NCBI GenBank assembly: GCA_046545675.1
Contig: JBKGZI010000252.1
Span: 1 to 8,899 of the forward strand
Direction of reading: 5' to 3'
Source: CAYLTX01 sp046545675
Lineage (GTDB): Bacteria; Myxococcota_A; Bradymonadia; Bradymonadales; Bradymonadaceae
Length of the DNA stretch: 8,899 bases
The position numbers and the translations under genes were made by a program. Under the pieces are notes generated by a model. That model ran no database searches, was not told where the DNA came from, and was given only the letters and a program-made list of their open reading frames with translations. Positions 1 through 6,646 of this stretch are shown in pieces. Every line of letters begins with the position of its first letter. Position 1 is the stretch's first letter.

Positions 1-2
1 CG

Positions 3-24
3 TGATCGTAAACGTAAACGATCA
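3..24. repeat. Small inverted repeat with CGTAAA tandem at left edge
   Basis: TGATCGT at 3-9 is the exact reverse complement of ACGATCA at 18-24. The 8-nt spacer is part of a short direct repeat of CGTAAA (7-18 region, two units). It could be an operator upstream of the next gene or the tail of a longer repeat array cut by the window edge. No T-run follows, so a terminator reading is weak. It is seen directly; any function is inference. Confidence 0.4.
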
Positions 25-25
25 T

Positions 26-55
26 TTGCCGTTTTGTCGTTCGCAACGATATAGC
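26..55 (+). promoter_or_regulatory. Weak sigma70-like promoter candidate
   Basis: TTGCCG at 26-31 (4 of 6 to the -35 consensus) lies 18 bp before TATAGC at 50-55 (4 of 6 to the -10 consensus). This is the AT-richest part ahead of the first gene and sits 40 bp before its preferred start. The match is modest and no transcription data exist, so it is only a candidate. Confidence 0.22.
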
Positions 56-85
56 ATATCGTGCGTGTGAATAGGAACGACGCTC

Positions 86-92
86 GAGGTGA
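86..92 (+). promoter_or_regulatory. Ribosome binding site deciding the start at 97
   Basis: GAGGTGA ends four bases before ATG at 97. The upstream in-frame GTG at 61 has no comparable purine-rich site. This favours the ATG at 97; a further in-frame ATG at 103 is too close to the site. Confidence 0.6.
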
Positions 93-96
93 CGCC

Positions 97-873
97 ATGC
101 ATATGCTCTCAGACCATACTCCGAAGATCCGTACCTTTCCCCGGCGCATCAGCGGCGAGGAGGCCGTCGTGGGGGTTGATTTGCAGCTCGAGCGCCTGGC
201 GCCCGTCGAGTCGCTGCCCTGGATCAACTCCCTGCGCGTGACCCTCGAGGACGGCGACGGGGAAGACGAGTTTCTGCTCGATCCCGACATGGCGTACGGC
301 GAGGAGCCGGATGTCTTCGCGCCCATCTTCGACGGCGGCCAACACGGCGCCGTGCTCGTGGGGCTGGTCTCCACCCCGCAGGCCGCCGAGTGGTTCGTCT
401 ACTCCTCGGAGCCGTGCGCCGAGCTGCTGGCGGAGGCGATCGACCGCCAATTTGCCCGGCTCAGCGTCGAGGGCAGCTCGCGGCGCGACGCCGACTGGTC
501 GGTGTACCGCGAGTTTTTGCGGCCCTCGCTTTTGGAGCGCAACCTGATCGAGAATCGCGCCCAGATCCACGAACTCGAGCAGCACGACGTCTCGCTCGAC
601 GGCCCGCTTCAAGTCGCCCATACGGTGTGGTTCTCGGCGCCCGGCGACCGGAACGCCTTCGCCGAGAAGGTCGCCGACCGGGACTTCGAGCTGCACTATC
701 CCGACGAGGATATGCCCATCGATGCGGACAACGGCGACGACGTCGCCTACGGCCTCACGATCAGCCGCCACGAGACGGTCGACGCCGAGCATATGGACGA
801 ACTCGTCCGGGAACTCTTCAAAGAAGCCGCCAGCCTCGGCGGCGATTACGAGGGATGGCACGTCGAGGCTTGA
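97..873 (+). CDS. DUF695 / RraB-like two-domain protein
   Basis: A predicted 258-residue cytosolic protein with no signal peptide or membrane segment. The C-terminal third resembles the ribonuclease E inhibitor RraB family. It has an alternating strand/helix pattern, an acidic DEDMPIDADNGDD segment, a helix near 230-245, and the closing GGDYEGW signature at about 248-254. Upstream, a W-x-x-Y segment (W134) and an ENRAQIHELEQ helix (about 153-163) resemble DUF695, which is often joined to an RraB-like domain. RraB of gammaproteobacteria binds RNase E and changes which RNAs it cleaves. Whether this homologue does so is not shown by the sequence. The N-terminal 100 residues are acidic and not recognised. 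ATG at 97 is chosen over GTG at 61 because of the GAGGTGA site at 86-92. The gene stands alone on the plus strand, with a 480-bp gap before the kinase. The family call is fairly firm, the biological role is not. Confidence 0.68.
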   Translation: MHMLSDHTPKIRTFPRRISGEEAVVGVDLQLERLAPVESLPWINSLRVTLEDGDGEDEFLLDPDMAYGEEPDVFAPIFDGGQHGAVLVGLVSTPQAAEWFVYSSEPCAELLAEAIDRQFARLSVEGSSRRDADWSVYREFLRPSLLERNLIENRAQIHELEQHDVSLDGPLQVAHTVWFSAPGDRNAFAEKVADRDFELHYPDEDMPIDADNGDDVAYGLTISRHETVDAEHMDELVRELFKEAASLGGDYEGWHVEA

Positions 874-894
874 TTGGCTGCCAGCGCTTAATTA

Positions 895-1069
895 GTGGGG
901 GTGTGTTCAACGGCGGTAGGTTGGCGATAGACCCTCCCCGCTTTTGCCGTCCAAAAGTGGGGAGGATCAAGGTGGGGGCCTCTCCTTGATCCTCTCCTTC
1001 GCTTCGCGGTCGCTACGGGTGGAGAGGGTATTAGCTGTGCAACCGACGGAGGATGAACACACTCCTCAC
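895..1069. repeat. Nested palindromic intergenic element
   Basis: Several inverted repeats are nested in this 175-bp stretch. The outer arms GTGTGTTCA (901-909) and TGAACACAC (1054-1062) are perfect over 9 bp and extend imperfectly. The next pair is ACCCTC (931-936) with GAGGGT (1024-1029). Inside are three hairpins: 934-964; an 11-bp perfect stem of 962-972 with 984-994; and CCTCTCC (991-997) with GGAGAGG (1021-1027). TTAGTG occurs at both flanks (892-897 and 1084-1089), which could be a target duplication or chance. No ORF of interest is inside. It looks like a dispersed REP-type or MITE-like repeat. Confidence 0.55.
934..964 (+). terminator. Strong hairpin after the RraB-like gene, terminator candidate
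   Basis: CTCCCCGCTTTTG (934-946) pairs with CAAAAGTGGGGAG (952-964) over 13 positions, one of them a G-U wobble, around a 5-nt loop. It lies 61 bp past the stop at 873. No T-run follows, so intrinsic termination is doubtful. It may be only the first stem of the nested palindromic element. Confidence 0.3.
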
Positions 1070-1082
1070 ATCCCGCCCGTTA

Positions 1083-1098
1083 GTTAGTGTCCACTAAC
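1083..1098. promoter_or_regulatory. Operator-like perfect palindrome
   Basis: GTTAGTG and CACTAAC form a perfect 7-bp inverted repeat with a 2-bp centre. A 16-bp AT-rich dyad of this size is typical of a dimeric regulator site. It sits about 130-150 bp upstream of the best kinase promoter candidate. The short centre makes an RNA hairpin unlikely. The binding protein is unknown. Confidence 0.35.
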
Positions 1099-1123
1099 AT
1101 CATAACGCAGCGCGTCATTCGGA

Positions 1124-1209
1124 CTCATCGTATACTGGTGAAACTGACAATTCTGCGCAAAAAGAGAGGTTTCCTCATAGTACACAACCCTGGCTCATCG
1201 TACACAACC
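1124..1209 (+). promoter_or_regulatory. Direct repeats upstream of the kinase, possible activator sites
   Basis: CTCATAGTACACAACC (1174-1189) and CTCATCGTACACAACC (1194-1209) differ at one base and start exactly 20 bp apart. A third, shorter copy, CTCATCGTATAC, starts at 1124, 50 bp before the first full copy. Spacings of 50 and 20 bp place all three roughly on one face of the helix. They end 18 bp before the proposed -35 at 1228. The arrangement fits tandem binding sites for a regulator of the kinase gene; the regulator is not identified. Confidence 0.42.
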
Positions 1210-1227
1210 AATAAAGCCGCTAAGCGG

Positions 1228-1255
1228 TTGTAGCTACTGGCAAAATCGCTATACT
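1228..1255 (+). promoter_or_regulatory. Sigma70-like promoter candidate for the kinase gene
   Basis: TATACT at 1250-1255 matches 5 of 6 bases of the -10 consensus. TTGTAG at 1228-1233 keeps the TTG of the -35, with a 16-bp spacer. It lies about 100 bp before the kinase start and directly downstream of the direct repeats, as expected for an activated promoter with a weak -35. A second TATACT at 1131-1136 has no convincing -35. Confidence 0.35.
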
Positions 1256-1340
1256 GCGTTTTCTGAATCAAGCGGAGCAATGAGGGCGCGAGTGATCGCC
1301 TGGGCCTCGACGGCTAATGATTCCGGCGTTCATCTCATGT

Positions 1341-1347
1341 GGACGAG
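1341..1347 (+). promoter_or_regulatory. Ribosome binding site deciding the start at 1354
   Basis: GGACGAG ends six bases before ATG at 1354. The in-frame GTG at 1339 has no purine-rich site at the right distance and overlaps this one, so ATG 1354 is preferred. Confidence 0.5.
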
Positions 1348-1353
1348 ATCCTA

Positions 1354-3720
1354 ATGAGCACCAGATGGAGCGACAAGAAGAGGCGAACCCGCAGCCTGAC
1401 GGAGCTGCCCAAGCACTTCTGCGGCTCCTGCACGGCTCTGCGCGCCGAGGACGACCCGGTATGCCTCGACTGCGGCCGTGAGCGGCCCGGCGAGGACGGC
1501 TGGACGCCGACCGAGCACGCTTATGATCCGTTTTTGGGTCGGGTGCTCAACGAGCGCTATCTCATCGACAAGATCGAGGGCCGGGGCAGCTCGTCGACCA
1601 TCTACCGCGCCGACTCCCTCAAGGTGCCCAAGCGCTTCGCGGTCAAGATGGTCAAGCTGCGCCACACCGATATCGGCGGGCGCCATCAACACGGCGAAGA
1701 CAACCCGCAGGACGGGGTCATAGACCAGATCCGCACCCGCCTCGAACGAGAGGTGCGCGCGGTAGGCATGCTGCGCAACCCGCACATCGTGCGCGTCTAC
1801 GAGTTGCTCGAGCTCGACCAGAATTGGATCGCGCTCATCATGGACCACATCGACGGATATACCCTCGAGCAGGTGGTCGAACAGGAGGGCGCCCTGCCCG
1901 CCGATCGCGCATGTGGGCTTGTGCGCCAGGTCGCCAACGGCCTGTGTGAAGCCCATCGAGTGGGCATGATCCACCGCGACATCAAGCCGGCCAATATCAT
2001 GGTCGAGCTGCTGCCCGACGGCCGCGACTTCGCCTATTTGCTCGACTTCGGCGTGGTCCACCTGGAGGGCGAGGCCAAGATGACCCAGGGCTTTTTGGGC
2101 ACCCCACTTTATGCGAGCCCGGAGCAGGCTTCGGCCACCAAGCTCGACGCCCGAAGCGACATCTACAGCCTCGGGGCGACGTTCTTCTATATTCTGACCG
2201 GCCACGCGCCCTTCGACAGCGACCGCACCCTCGAAGTGCTCAAGGCCCACGTCTACGACACCGCGCCGCGGCTGAGCGACAAATGCCCGGCGGCGAATTA
2301 CCCGGCGGCGCTCGAGGATCTGGTGGCCAGCATGCTGGCCAAATCGGCCGACGACCGGCCCGACGACCTCTTCGAGGTCATCGAATCGCTCCAGCGCATC
2401 CTCGACGCCGACACATACGCTCGGAGACCGAGCGCTCCAGCGCAGCCGCCTTCCGACTGCGCCGATCTCGCCGCCCCCCTTGGCGGCGAGGACTCCTTCG
2501 GCGGAGCCCGACACACCCAACTCGCCGGCGACACCGAGACGCGCGCCGGCCAGACGACCAGCTTTGAAGACCGCCCACGCACCGCCACGGGGCTCAAACA
2601 CGTCAGCCCGGCGCGACCACTCGAAGAGCGCCCGGCCGAAAGACGACCAGCACAAAAGCGAATTGGCGCCGACCAGACAGTGATCCCCGGCGGCTCCCCC
2701 GTGGTGCCTGAGACCGCCGAGCACCGAGCTCGGCTCGACAGCTCCGAGATCACCTCCTTCAACGATACCAATCCGCACGGCTTCCATCGCCCGCCCACCA
2801 ACCCGGGCACCAAGCAAGCTTGTCGGGACATCGAGGTGCGCAGCACCGTCCAATTTTTGCCCGAGCAGCTCGCCGAGACCGCCAAGGGCGGCGCGCCGCA
2901 CCTAGATGACGTCGAGGAGGCCGCCCAGGCCTGCGGGAGTCGCTCCGAGGGCTTCCGATTTGCCCGGAATATTCGCGCCTGCTCGGCCGCCGACGAGACG
3001 CTCGTCGCCTTCGTCGACGTCCACAATGAGATCTGGGCGATCGGCGAGGCGCAGCTCGACCCGGTATGCACCCCGATGAAGCGGGTGACCTCGCTTGCGA
3101 CGACCTCCGAGGGGATCTTCGTCGGCCTCGCCGACGGCACGATCAACCGACTCGACTCGCCCAAAGCAGGCCTCACGCAGCGCGGAGACGGCGAGCTCGA
3201 GACGCTCTACCGAGACCCGCAAGGCCGCCCCATCGTCAGCCTCGCCGCCCCCACCGGCGCCGGCAAGCTATTCGCATCGACCTCCGACGGCACGATCTAT
3301 CTGGGCATGCTGCGCCGAAGACGCGACCGATGGCTCACCCTCAACGCCAGCCGTGAGGTGGCCACCACCGCCGTCAGTCCCCGCGGCGCGATGTTCGCGG
3401 TCGCCTCGACCAACGGCTATATTCGCGCCTCGACCACCGACGCACCCACCAAGGCGGCGGCTAAATTCAGGGTCGACGCCGAGGTGATCGACATGAGCTT
3501 CTCCCACGACGGCCACCTGCTGGCCGTGCTGCTCGACGACGGCCGACTACCGATCTTCCAGGTCCTATACGGCCGGCAGATCTCCGAGCTGCCCGCCGAC
3601 AATCCCCTCCCCCACAGTCTCTTCTTCTCCCGCGAGAATATCCTCCACGGCGTCTGCACCACCGGGGGGCGCATTTGCTTCAAGAATCTGACGCTTACCA
3701 AGCCCCCTTCGGGCGAATAA
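1354..3720 (+). CDS. Soluble Ser/Thr protein kinase with zinc ribbon and beta-propeller
   Basis: A 788-residue Hanks-type kinase. A CxxC-x10-CxxC zinc ribbon (C23, C26, C37, C40) precedes the kinase domain, at about 69-350. Core residues are present: glycine loop GRGSSS (76-81, third glycine replaced by serine), K98, helix-C glutamate E133, HRDIKPAN with D209 and N214, DFG with D231, and SPE ending at E257. K98 to E133 is about 15 residues longer than in typical family members and holds a His/Asp-rich insert. A Pro/Arg/Thr-rich linker (about 351-529) contains possible phosphorylation sites such as DQTVIP. Residues 530-788 form WD40/PQQ-like blades, with repeats near 550, 588, 638, 680, 722 and 764. 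No transmembrane stretch was found, so it should be cytoplasmic and phosphorylate unknown protein targets. The propeller probably binds a partner or senses a state. No phosphatase or substrate gene is adjacent. The kinase call is very firm; the propeller call is good but rests on pattern only. Confidence 0.93.
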   Translation: MSTRWSDKKRRTRSLTELPKHFCGSCTALRAEDDPVCLDCGRERPGEDGWTPTEHAYDPFLGRVLNERYLIDKIEGRGSSSTIYRADSLKVPKRFAVKMVKLRHTDIGGRHQHGEDNPQDGVIDQIRTRLEREVRAVGMLRNPHIVRVYELLELDQNWIALIMDHIDGYTLEQVVEQEGALPADRACGLVRQVANGLCEAHRVGMIHRDIKPANIMVELLPDGRDFAYLLDFGVVHLEGEAKMTQGFLGTPLYASPEQASATKLDARSDIYSLGATFFYILTGHAPFDSDRTLEVLKAHVYDTAPRLSDKCPAANYPAALEDLVASMLAKSADDRPDDLFEVIESLQRILDADTYARRPSAPAQPPSDCADLAAPLGGEDSFGGARHTQLAGDTETRAGQTTSFEDRPRTATGLKHVSPARPLEERPAERRPAQKRIGADQTVIPGGSPVVPETAEHRARLDSSEITSFNDTNPHGFHRPPTNPGTKQACRDIEVRSTVQFLPEQLAETAKGGAPHLDDVEEAAQACGSRSEGFRFARNIRACSAADETLVAFVDVHNEIWAIGEAQLDPVCTPMKRVTSLATTSEGIFVGLADGTINRLDSPKAGLTQRGDGELETLYRDPQGRPIVSLAAPTGAGKLFASTSDGTIYLGMLRRRRDRWLTLNASREVATTAVSPRGAMFAVASTNGYIRASTTDAPTKAAAKFRVDAEVIDMSFSHDGHLLAVLLDDGRLPIFQVLYGRQISELPADNPLPHSLFFSRENILHGVCTTGGRICFKNLTLTKPPSGE

Positions 3721-3797
3721 ATCCCGTGAGCTGCTTGTACTTATAGCGACGCCAATTTATGAATGAGCGGCGTGCAGTATGCGTGGCGCCCTGCCGG

Positions 3798-3910
3798 GAG
3801 AAACTAAGAAAGTGAGAAAGTGAGAAACGACCTCACGATCGAACTTAGAAGCTCGATCGCGAGCCGTTGCTGTATCTCACTCTCTTACTCTCTCACTATC
3901 TAACTCTCTA
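3798..3910. repeat. Inverted pair of octamer tandem arrays around a hairpin
   Basis: Four 8-nt units at 3798-3829 read GAGAAACT, AAGAAAGT, GAGAAAGT, GAGAAACG. Four units at 3879-3910 read ACTCTCTT, ACTCTCTC, ACTATCTA, ACTCTCTA, with a degenerate fifth before them (3871-3878). The left array is the reverse-complement form of the right; for example GAGAAAGT pairs with ACTCTCTC at 7 of 8 positions. Between them is a separate hairpin at 3832-3863. The array ends 64 bp before prfC, within its likely leader. The rest of the 254-bp gap (3721-3797 and 3911-3974) shows no gene and no convincing promoter. Confidence 0.75.
3832..3863 (+). other. Central stem-loop between the octamer arrays
   Basis: CTCACGATCGA (3832-3842) pairs with TCGATCGCGAG (3853-3863) over 11 positions with one mismatch, around a 10-nt loop. 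The core is a perfect 7-bp CGATCGA/TCGATCG pair. No T-run follows. It could be the apex of the larger inverted structure in the prfC leader or an operator dyad. Confidence 0.5.
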
Positions 3911-3974
3911 GCTGTACCGAACTCCATCGGGCGCAAGCTGTTCAGTAAACGACTATCTACATCGAGACGTACCA

Positions 3975-5612
3975 GTGAGCACTACTCCCACCAAAAAACA
4001 ACTCCAGCGCGAGGTCGACCGCCGGCGCACGTTCGCGATCATTTCGCACCCGGACGCCGGTAAAACCACGCTGACCGAAAAGCTGCTCCTCTACGGCGGG
4101 GCCATCCACCTGGCCGGCAGCGTCAAGTCGCGCCGGGCGGCCAAGCACGCGGTCAGCGACTGGATGGATATGGAGCAGGAGCGTGGCATCTCGATCACCT
4201 CGAGCGTGCTGCAATTCCCCTACGGAAAGCACTCCATCAACCTGCTGGATACGCCGGGTCACGCGGACTTCTCCGAGGACACCTACCGGACGCTGGCGGC
4301 CGCCGACAGCGCGGTCATGCTCATCGACTGCGCCAAGGGCGTCGAGACGCAGACCAAGAAGCTGTTCAAGGTCTGCCGCATGCGAAAGCTGCCGATCTTC
4401 ACCTTCGTCAACAAGATGGACCGCTACGGCCGCCCGCCGCTCGAGCTCATGGAGGAGATCGAAAACCTGCTGGGCATCGGCGTGGTCCCCATCAACTGGC
4501 CCATCGGCATGGGCAAGGACTTCAAGGGCGTCTACGACCGCCGCGCCGAAGAGGTGATCTTATTCGACTCCGAGGGCACCCACGGAGAGGCCGTCGTCGA
4601 GACCGACCGGGTCAGCCTCGACGACCCCCAGCTCGAGCGCGTGCTCGGCCCCAGGCGCTACGAGCAGCTCCTCGAGGAGATCGAGCTGCTCGAGATCGCC
4701 GGCGAAGGATTCGACCTCGCCAGGGTGCGAGCCGGCGAGCAATCGCCGATGTTCTTCGGCAGCGCGATGACCAACTTCGGCGTCCAACCCTTCCTGGAGG
4801 CGTTCATCGAGATGGCCCCGTCGCCGGCCGACGTCAAAGAGCCGCCGGTCGAGCCGACCCGGCCCGATTTTTCGGGCTTCGTCTTCAAGATCCAGGCGAA
4901 TATGAACCCGAATCACCGCGACCGCATCGCCTTTGTGCGGATCACCTCGGGCCGCTACGAGCGCGACATGCACGCTCACCTGGTGCGCGAGGATCGCGAG
5001 CTGAAGCTGAGCTACCCGCAGCAATTTATGGCCTCGGACCGCGAGATGGTCACCGAGGCCTACGCCGGTGATATCCTGGGCCTTTACGATCCCGGCTACT
5101 TCAAGATCGGCGACGCCATCGCCAACGGCGAGCCCGTCGAGGCCCAGAATATCCCGCGCTTTAGCCCGGAGCACTTCGCGGTCGTCGAGCTCAAAGATCC
5201 GCTGCGTCGAAAGCAGCTCGACAAAGGCCTCAACCAGCTCTCCGAGGAGGGCACCATCCAGGTCTTCCGCCAGCCGCATATCGGCAACCAGACCATCGTC
5301 GGCGCCGTCGGTATTCTGCAGTTCGAGGTCCTCAAACACCGCCTCGAGCACGAATATAACGTCAAGGTCCGCCTGCGCACCCTCAACTTCAAATACGCGC
5401 GCTGGGTCGAAGGCGACTTCGACGTCGATAAATTCGAGCGCCAAGACTATACGATGGTCCTCGAGGACAAAGACGACCTGCCCATCGTCCTCTTCCGAAA
5501 CGACTGGGCGCTGAACTTCGTCAAACAGAACTACCCGGACCTATCCTTGCTGCCCAACCCCCCCGGCACCCCGGGCCTCGCAGAATTACACGGCCAAGGC
5601 TGGGACTTCTAA
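3975..5612 (+). CDS. prfC: Peptide chain release factor 3 (RF3 GTPase)
   Basis: A 545-residue translational GTPase, close to the roughly 529 residues of the E. coli protein. RF3 uses GTP to help remove RF1 or RF2 from the ribosome after peptide release. G1 is SHPDAGKTT (24-32), switch I has RGISITSS (from R70), G3 is DTPGH (92-96), G4 is NKMD (146-149) and G5 is GSA (262-264). The N-terminal block with GGAIHLAGSVKSRRAAKHA, then SDWMDMEQERG, is characteristic of RF3 rather than EF-G or TypA. Domain II contains the GDILGLYDPGYFKIGD segment, and the C-terminal domain ends normally. The start is GTG at 3975, where the protein begins at the family's usual place. The Shine-Dalgarno is weak (GAGACG at 3964-3969). 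It is probably transcribed alone: repeat-filled gaps lie on both sides. Confidence 0.97.
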   Translation: MSTTPTKKQLQREVDRRRTFAIISHPDAGKTTLTEKLLLYGGAIHLAGSVKSRRAAKHAVSDWMDMEQERGISITSSVLQFPYGKHSINLLDTPGHADFSEDTYRTLAAADSAVMLIDCAKGVETQTKKLFKVCRMRKLPIFTFVNKMDRYGRPPLELMEEIENLLGIGVVPINWPIGMGKDFKGVYDRRAEEVILFDSEGTHGEAVVETDRVSLDDPQLERVLGPRRYEQLLEEIELLEIAGEGFDLARVRAGEQSPMFFGSAMTNFGVQPFLEAFIEMAPSPADVKEPPVEPTRPDFSGFVFKIQANMNPNHRDRIAFVRITSGRYERDMHAHLVREDRELKLSYPQQFMASDREMVTEAYAGDILGLYDPGYFKIGDAIANGEPVEAQNIPRFSPEHFAVVELKDPLRRKQLDKGLNQLSEEGTIQVFRQPHIGNQTIVGAVGILQFEVLKHRLEHEYNVKVRLRTLNFKYARWVEGDFDVDKFERQDYTMVLEDKDDLPIVLFRNDWALNFVKQNYPDLSLLPNPPGTPGLAELHGQGWDF

Positions 5613-5618
5613 CCCGAC

Positions 5619-5726
5619 AAACCTAAACCTAAACCTAAACTTAAACTTAAACTCAAACCGTCTTTTGGACGTGCGTAAGAAAGGCGGTTTAGGTTTAGGT
5701 TTAGGTTTAAGTTTAAGTTTAAGTTG
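5619..5726. repeat. Inverted pair of hexamer tandem arrays, telomere-like units
   Basis: Seven contiguous hexamers at 5619-5660 are AAACCT three times, AAACTT twice, AAACTC and AAACCG. Seven at 5685-5726 are CGGTTT, AGGTTT three times, AAGTTT twice and AAGTTG. The right array is the reverse-complement form of the left. In register, about 37 of 42 positions can pair in RNA, counting three G-U wobbles, and pairing continues a few bases into the 24-nt centre (5661-5684). Changes are mostly C/T transitions at unit position 5. The structure begins 7 bases after the prfC stop and ends 20 bases before the EamA start. It could act as a terminator, insulator or mRNA 3' end stabiliser; no T-run is present. 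Confidence 0.88.
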
Positions 5727-5746
5727 CGCTGATAAAACTGTCTGCC

Positions 5747-6646
5747 ATGCCCCGCTTACTCTCCAAACCACCTTCAAAACCTGTCGCGTATGCCCTGCTC
5801 GGGCTCACGATGGTGATCTGGGCGTCGGCGTTTGCGGGGCTGCGCTTTGCGTTGCGTGAGCTCGATCCGTTCACGATGACGGTGCTTCGGATGCTGTTTG
5901 CCACCGGTGCGCTGGTCAGCGTGGGGTTGGTGCTGGAGACGCCGCTGCCCGACCGGGAGGACTTGCCCGAGATCTTGGGCACCGGCATCCTGGGCTTTAC
6001 GCTGTACCACCTGGCGCTCAACTACGGCCTGGGGACGGTCACCGCCGGCCAGGGCGCGTTCATTATCTCGACCATCCCCATCTGGACGACCCTTCTGGCC
6101 TGGAAATTCTTGGGCGAGCGGATCACCATCCGCACCTGGATCGGCCTGGGACTGGGCTTGAGCGGCGTGGCCTATATGAGCCTCGACCCCGACAAGCTGA
6201 GCATCTCACACGGCAGCTTCTTGGTGCTCTTTGCGGCGATATGCGCCGGCGGGAACTTCATCCTCCAAAAGCGGCTCTTGAGCCGCTACCGCGCCCTGGA
6301 CGTCTCCATCTACGCATGCGTGGTGGGCACCATACCGCTGCTGGTCTTCCTCCCCGGTGGCTGGGGGAGCATCACGAAGCTGAGCACCGCCGGCTGGTGG
6401 GTGGTCGCCTACCTCGGTCTGGTCCCCATCGCGCTGGGCTACTTTTTGAGCACCGTCGCGCTCAACGCCTTGCCGGCCAACCGCACCTCGCAGATGTTGC
6501 TGCTGGTCCCGCCCATTGCGGCGTTGATTGCGTGGCTGACCATCGGCGAGGAGCCGGGCACGAGGTTGTGGGTGGGTGGGCCGTTGATCTTGCTTGGGGT
6601 TTTGGTGGGGAATTTGGAGCGGCGGCGGGGCAAGACGGAACGGTGA
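5747..6646 (+). CDS. EamA-family (DMT superfamily) transporter
   Basis: A 299-residue inner-membrane protein of the drug/metabolite transporter superfamily, with the usual two EamA halves. Ten membrane segments can be placed near 13-33, 43-63, 75-92, 98-119, 129-145, 156-173, 184-203, 214-234, 244-263 and 273-290. Family hallmarks are WASAFAGLRFALRELDPF after the first segment, LGERIT (122-127) before segment 5, the matching IGEEPG (266-271) before segment 10, and a basic C-terminal tail ERRRGK. Family members export amino acids, metabolites or other small molecules; the substrate cannot be read from this sequence. The start is ATG at 5747, since the next in-frame ATG (5810) would cut the first membrane segment. 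No clear Shine-Dalgarno is visible. The stop overlaps the left arm of the large inverted element. Confidence 0.92.
   Translation: MPRLLSKPPSKPVAYALLGLTMVIWASAFAGLRFALRELDPFTMTVLRMLFATGALVSVGLVLETPLPDREDLPEILGTGILGFTLYHLALNYGLGTVTAGQGAFIISTIPIWTTLLAWKFLGERITIRTWIGLGLGLSGVAYMSLDPDKLSISHGSFLVLFAAICAGGNFILQKRLLSRYRALDVSIYACVVGTIPLLVFLPGGWGSITKLSTAGWWVVAYLGLVPIALGYFLSTVALNALPANRTSQMLLLVPPIAALIAWLTIGEEPGTRLWVGGPLILLGVLVGNLERRRGKTER

Noticed and set aside
61..96. GTG at 61 as the start of the RraB-like gene
   Set aside because: It lacks a ribosome binding site, while ATG 97 has GAGGTGA at the right distance; N-terminal data could reverse this.
1351..2901. Long open frame of 516 codons antisense to the kinase gene
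   Set aside because: Typical shadow ORF in GC-rich DNA; the sense strand has a full set of kinase motifs and the antisense product shows none.
3911..3974. Promoter directly before prfC (TATCTA at 3954-3959)
   Set aside because: No acceptable -35 at 16-18 bp, and TATCTA is also part of the repeat family.
4560..5444. Open frame of 294 codons antisense to prfC
   Set aside because: Mirrors prfC codons, with no recognisable domain or start signal.
1354..5612. Apparent preference for AAT over AAC before ATC or ATG codons
   Set aside because: Only a handful of cases, and GAC ATC and CAC ATC are used freely; too few to claim a rule.
5619..5726. CRISPR array
   Set aside because: Units are 6 nt with no spacers, and no cas gene is present.
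5586..5859. Small ORFs on both strands giving alternating dipeptides (Lys-Leu, Lys-Pro, Leu-Gly, Leu-Ser)
   Set aside because: They are only the translation of the hexamer arrays; no ribosome binding site and no family.
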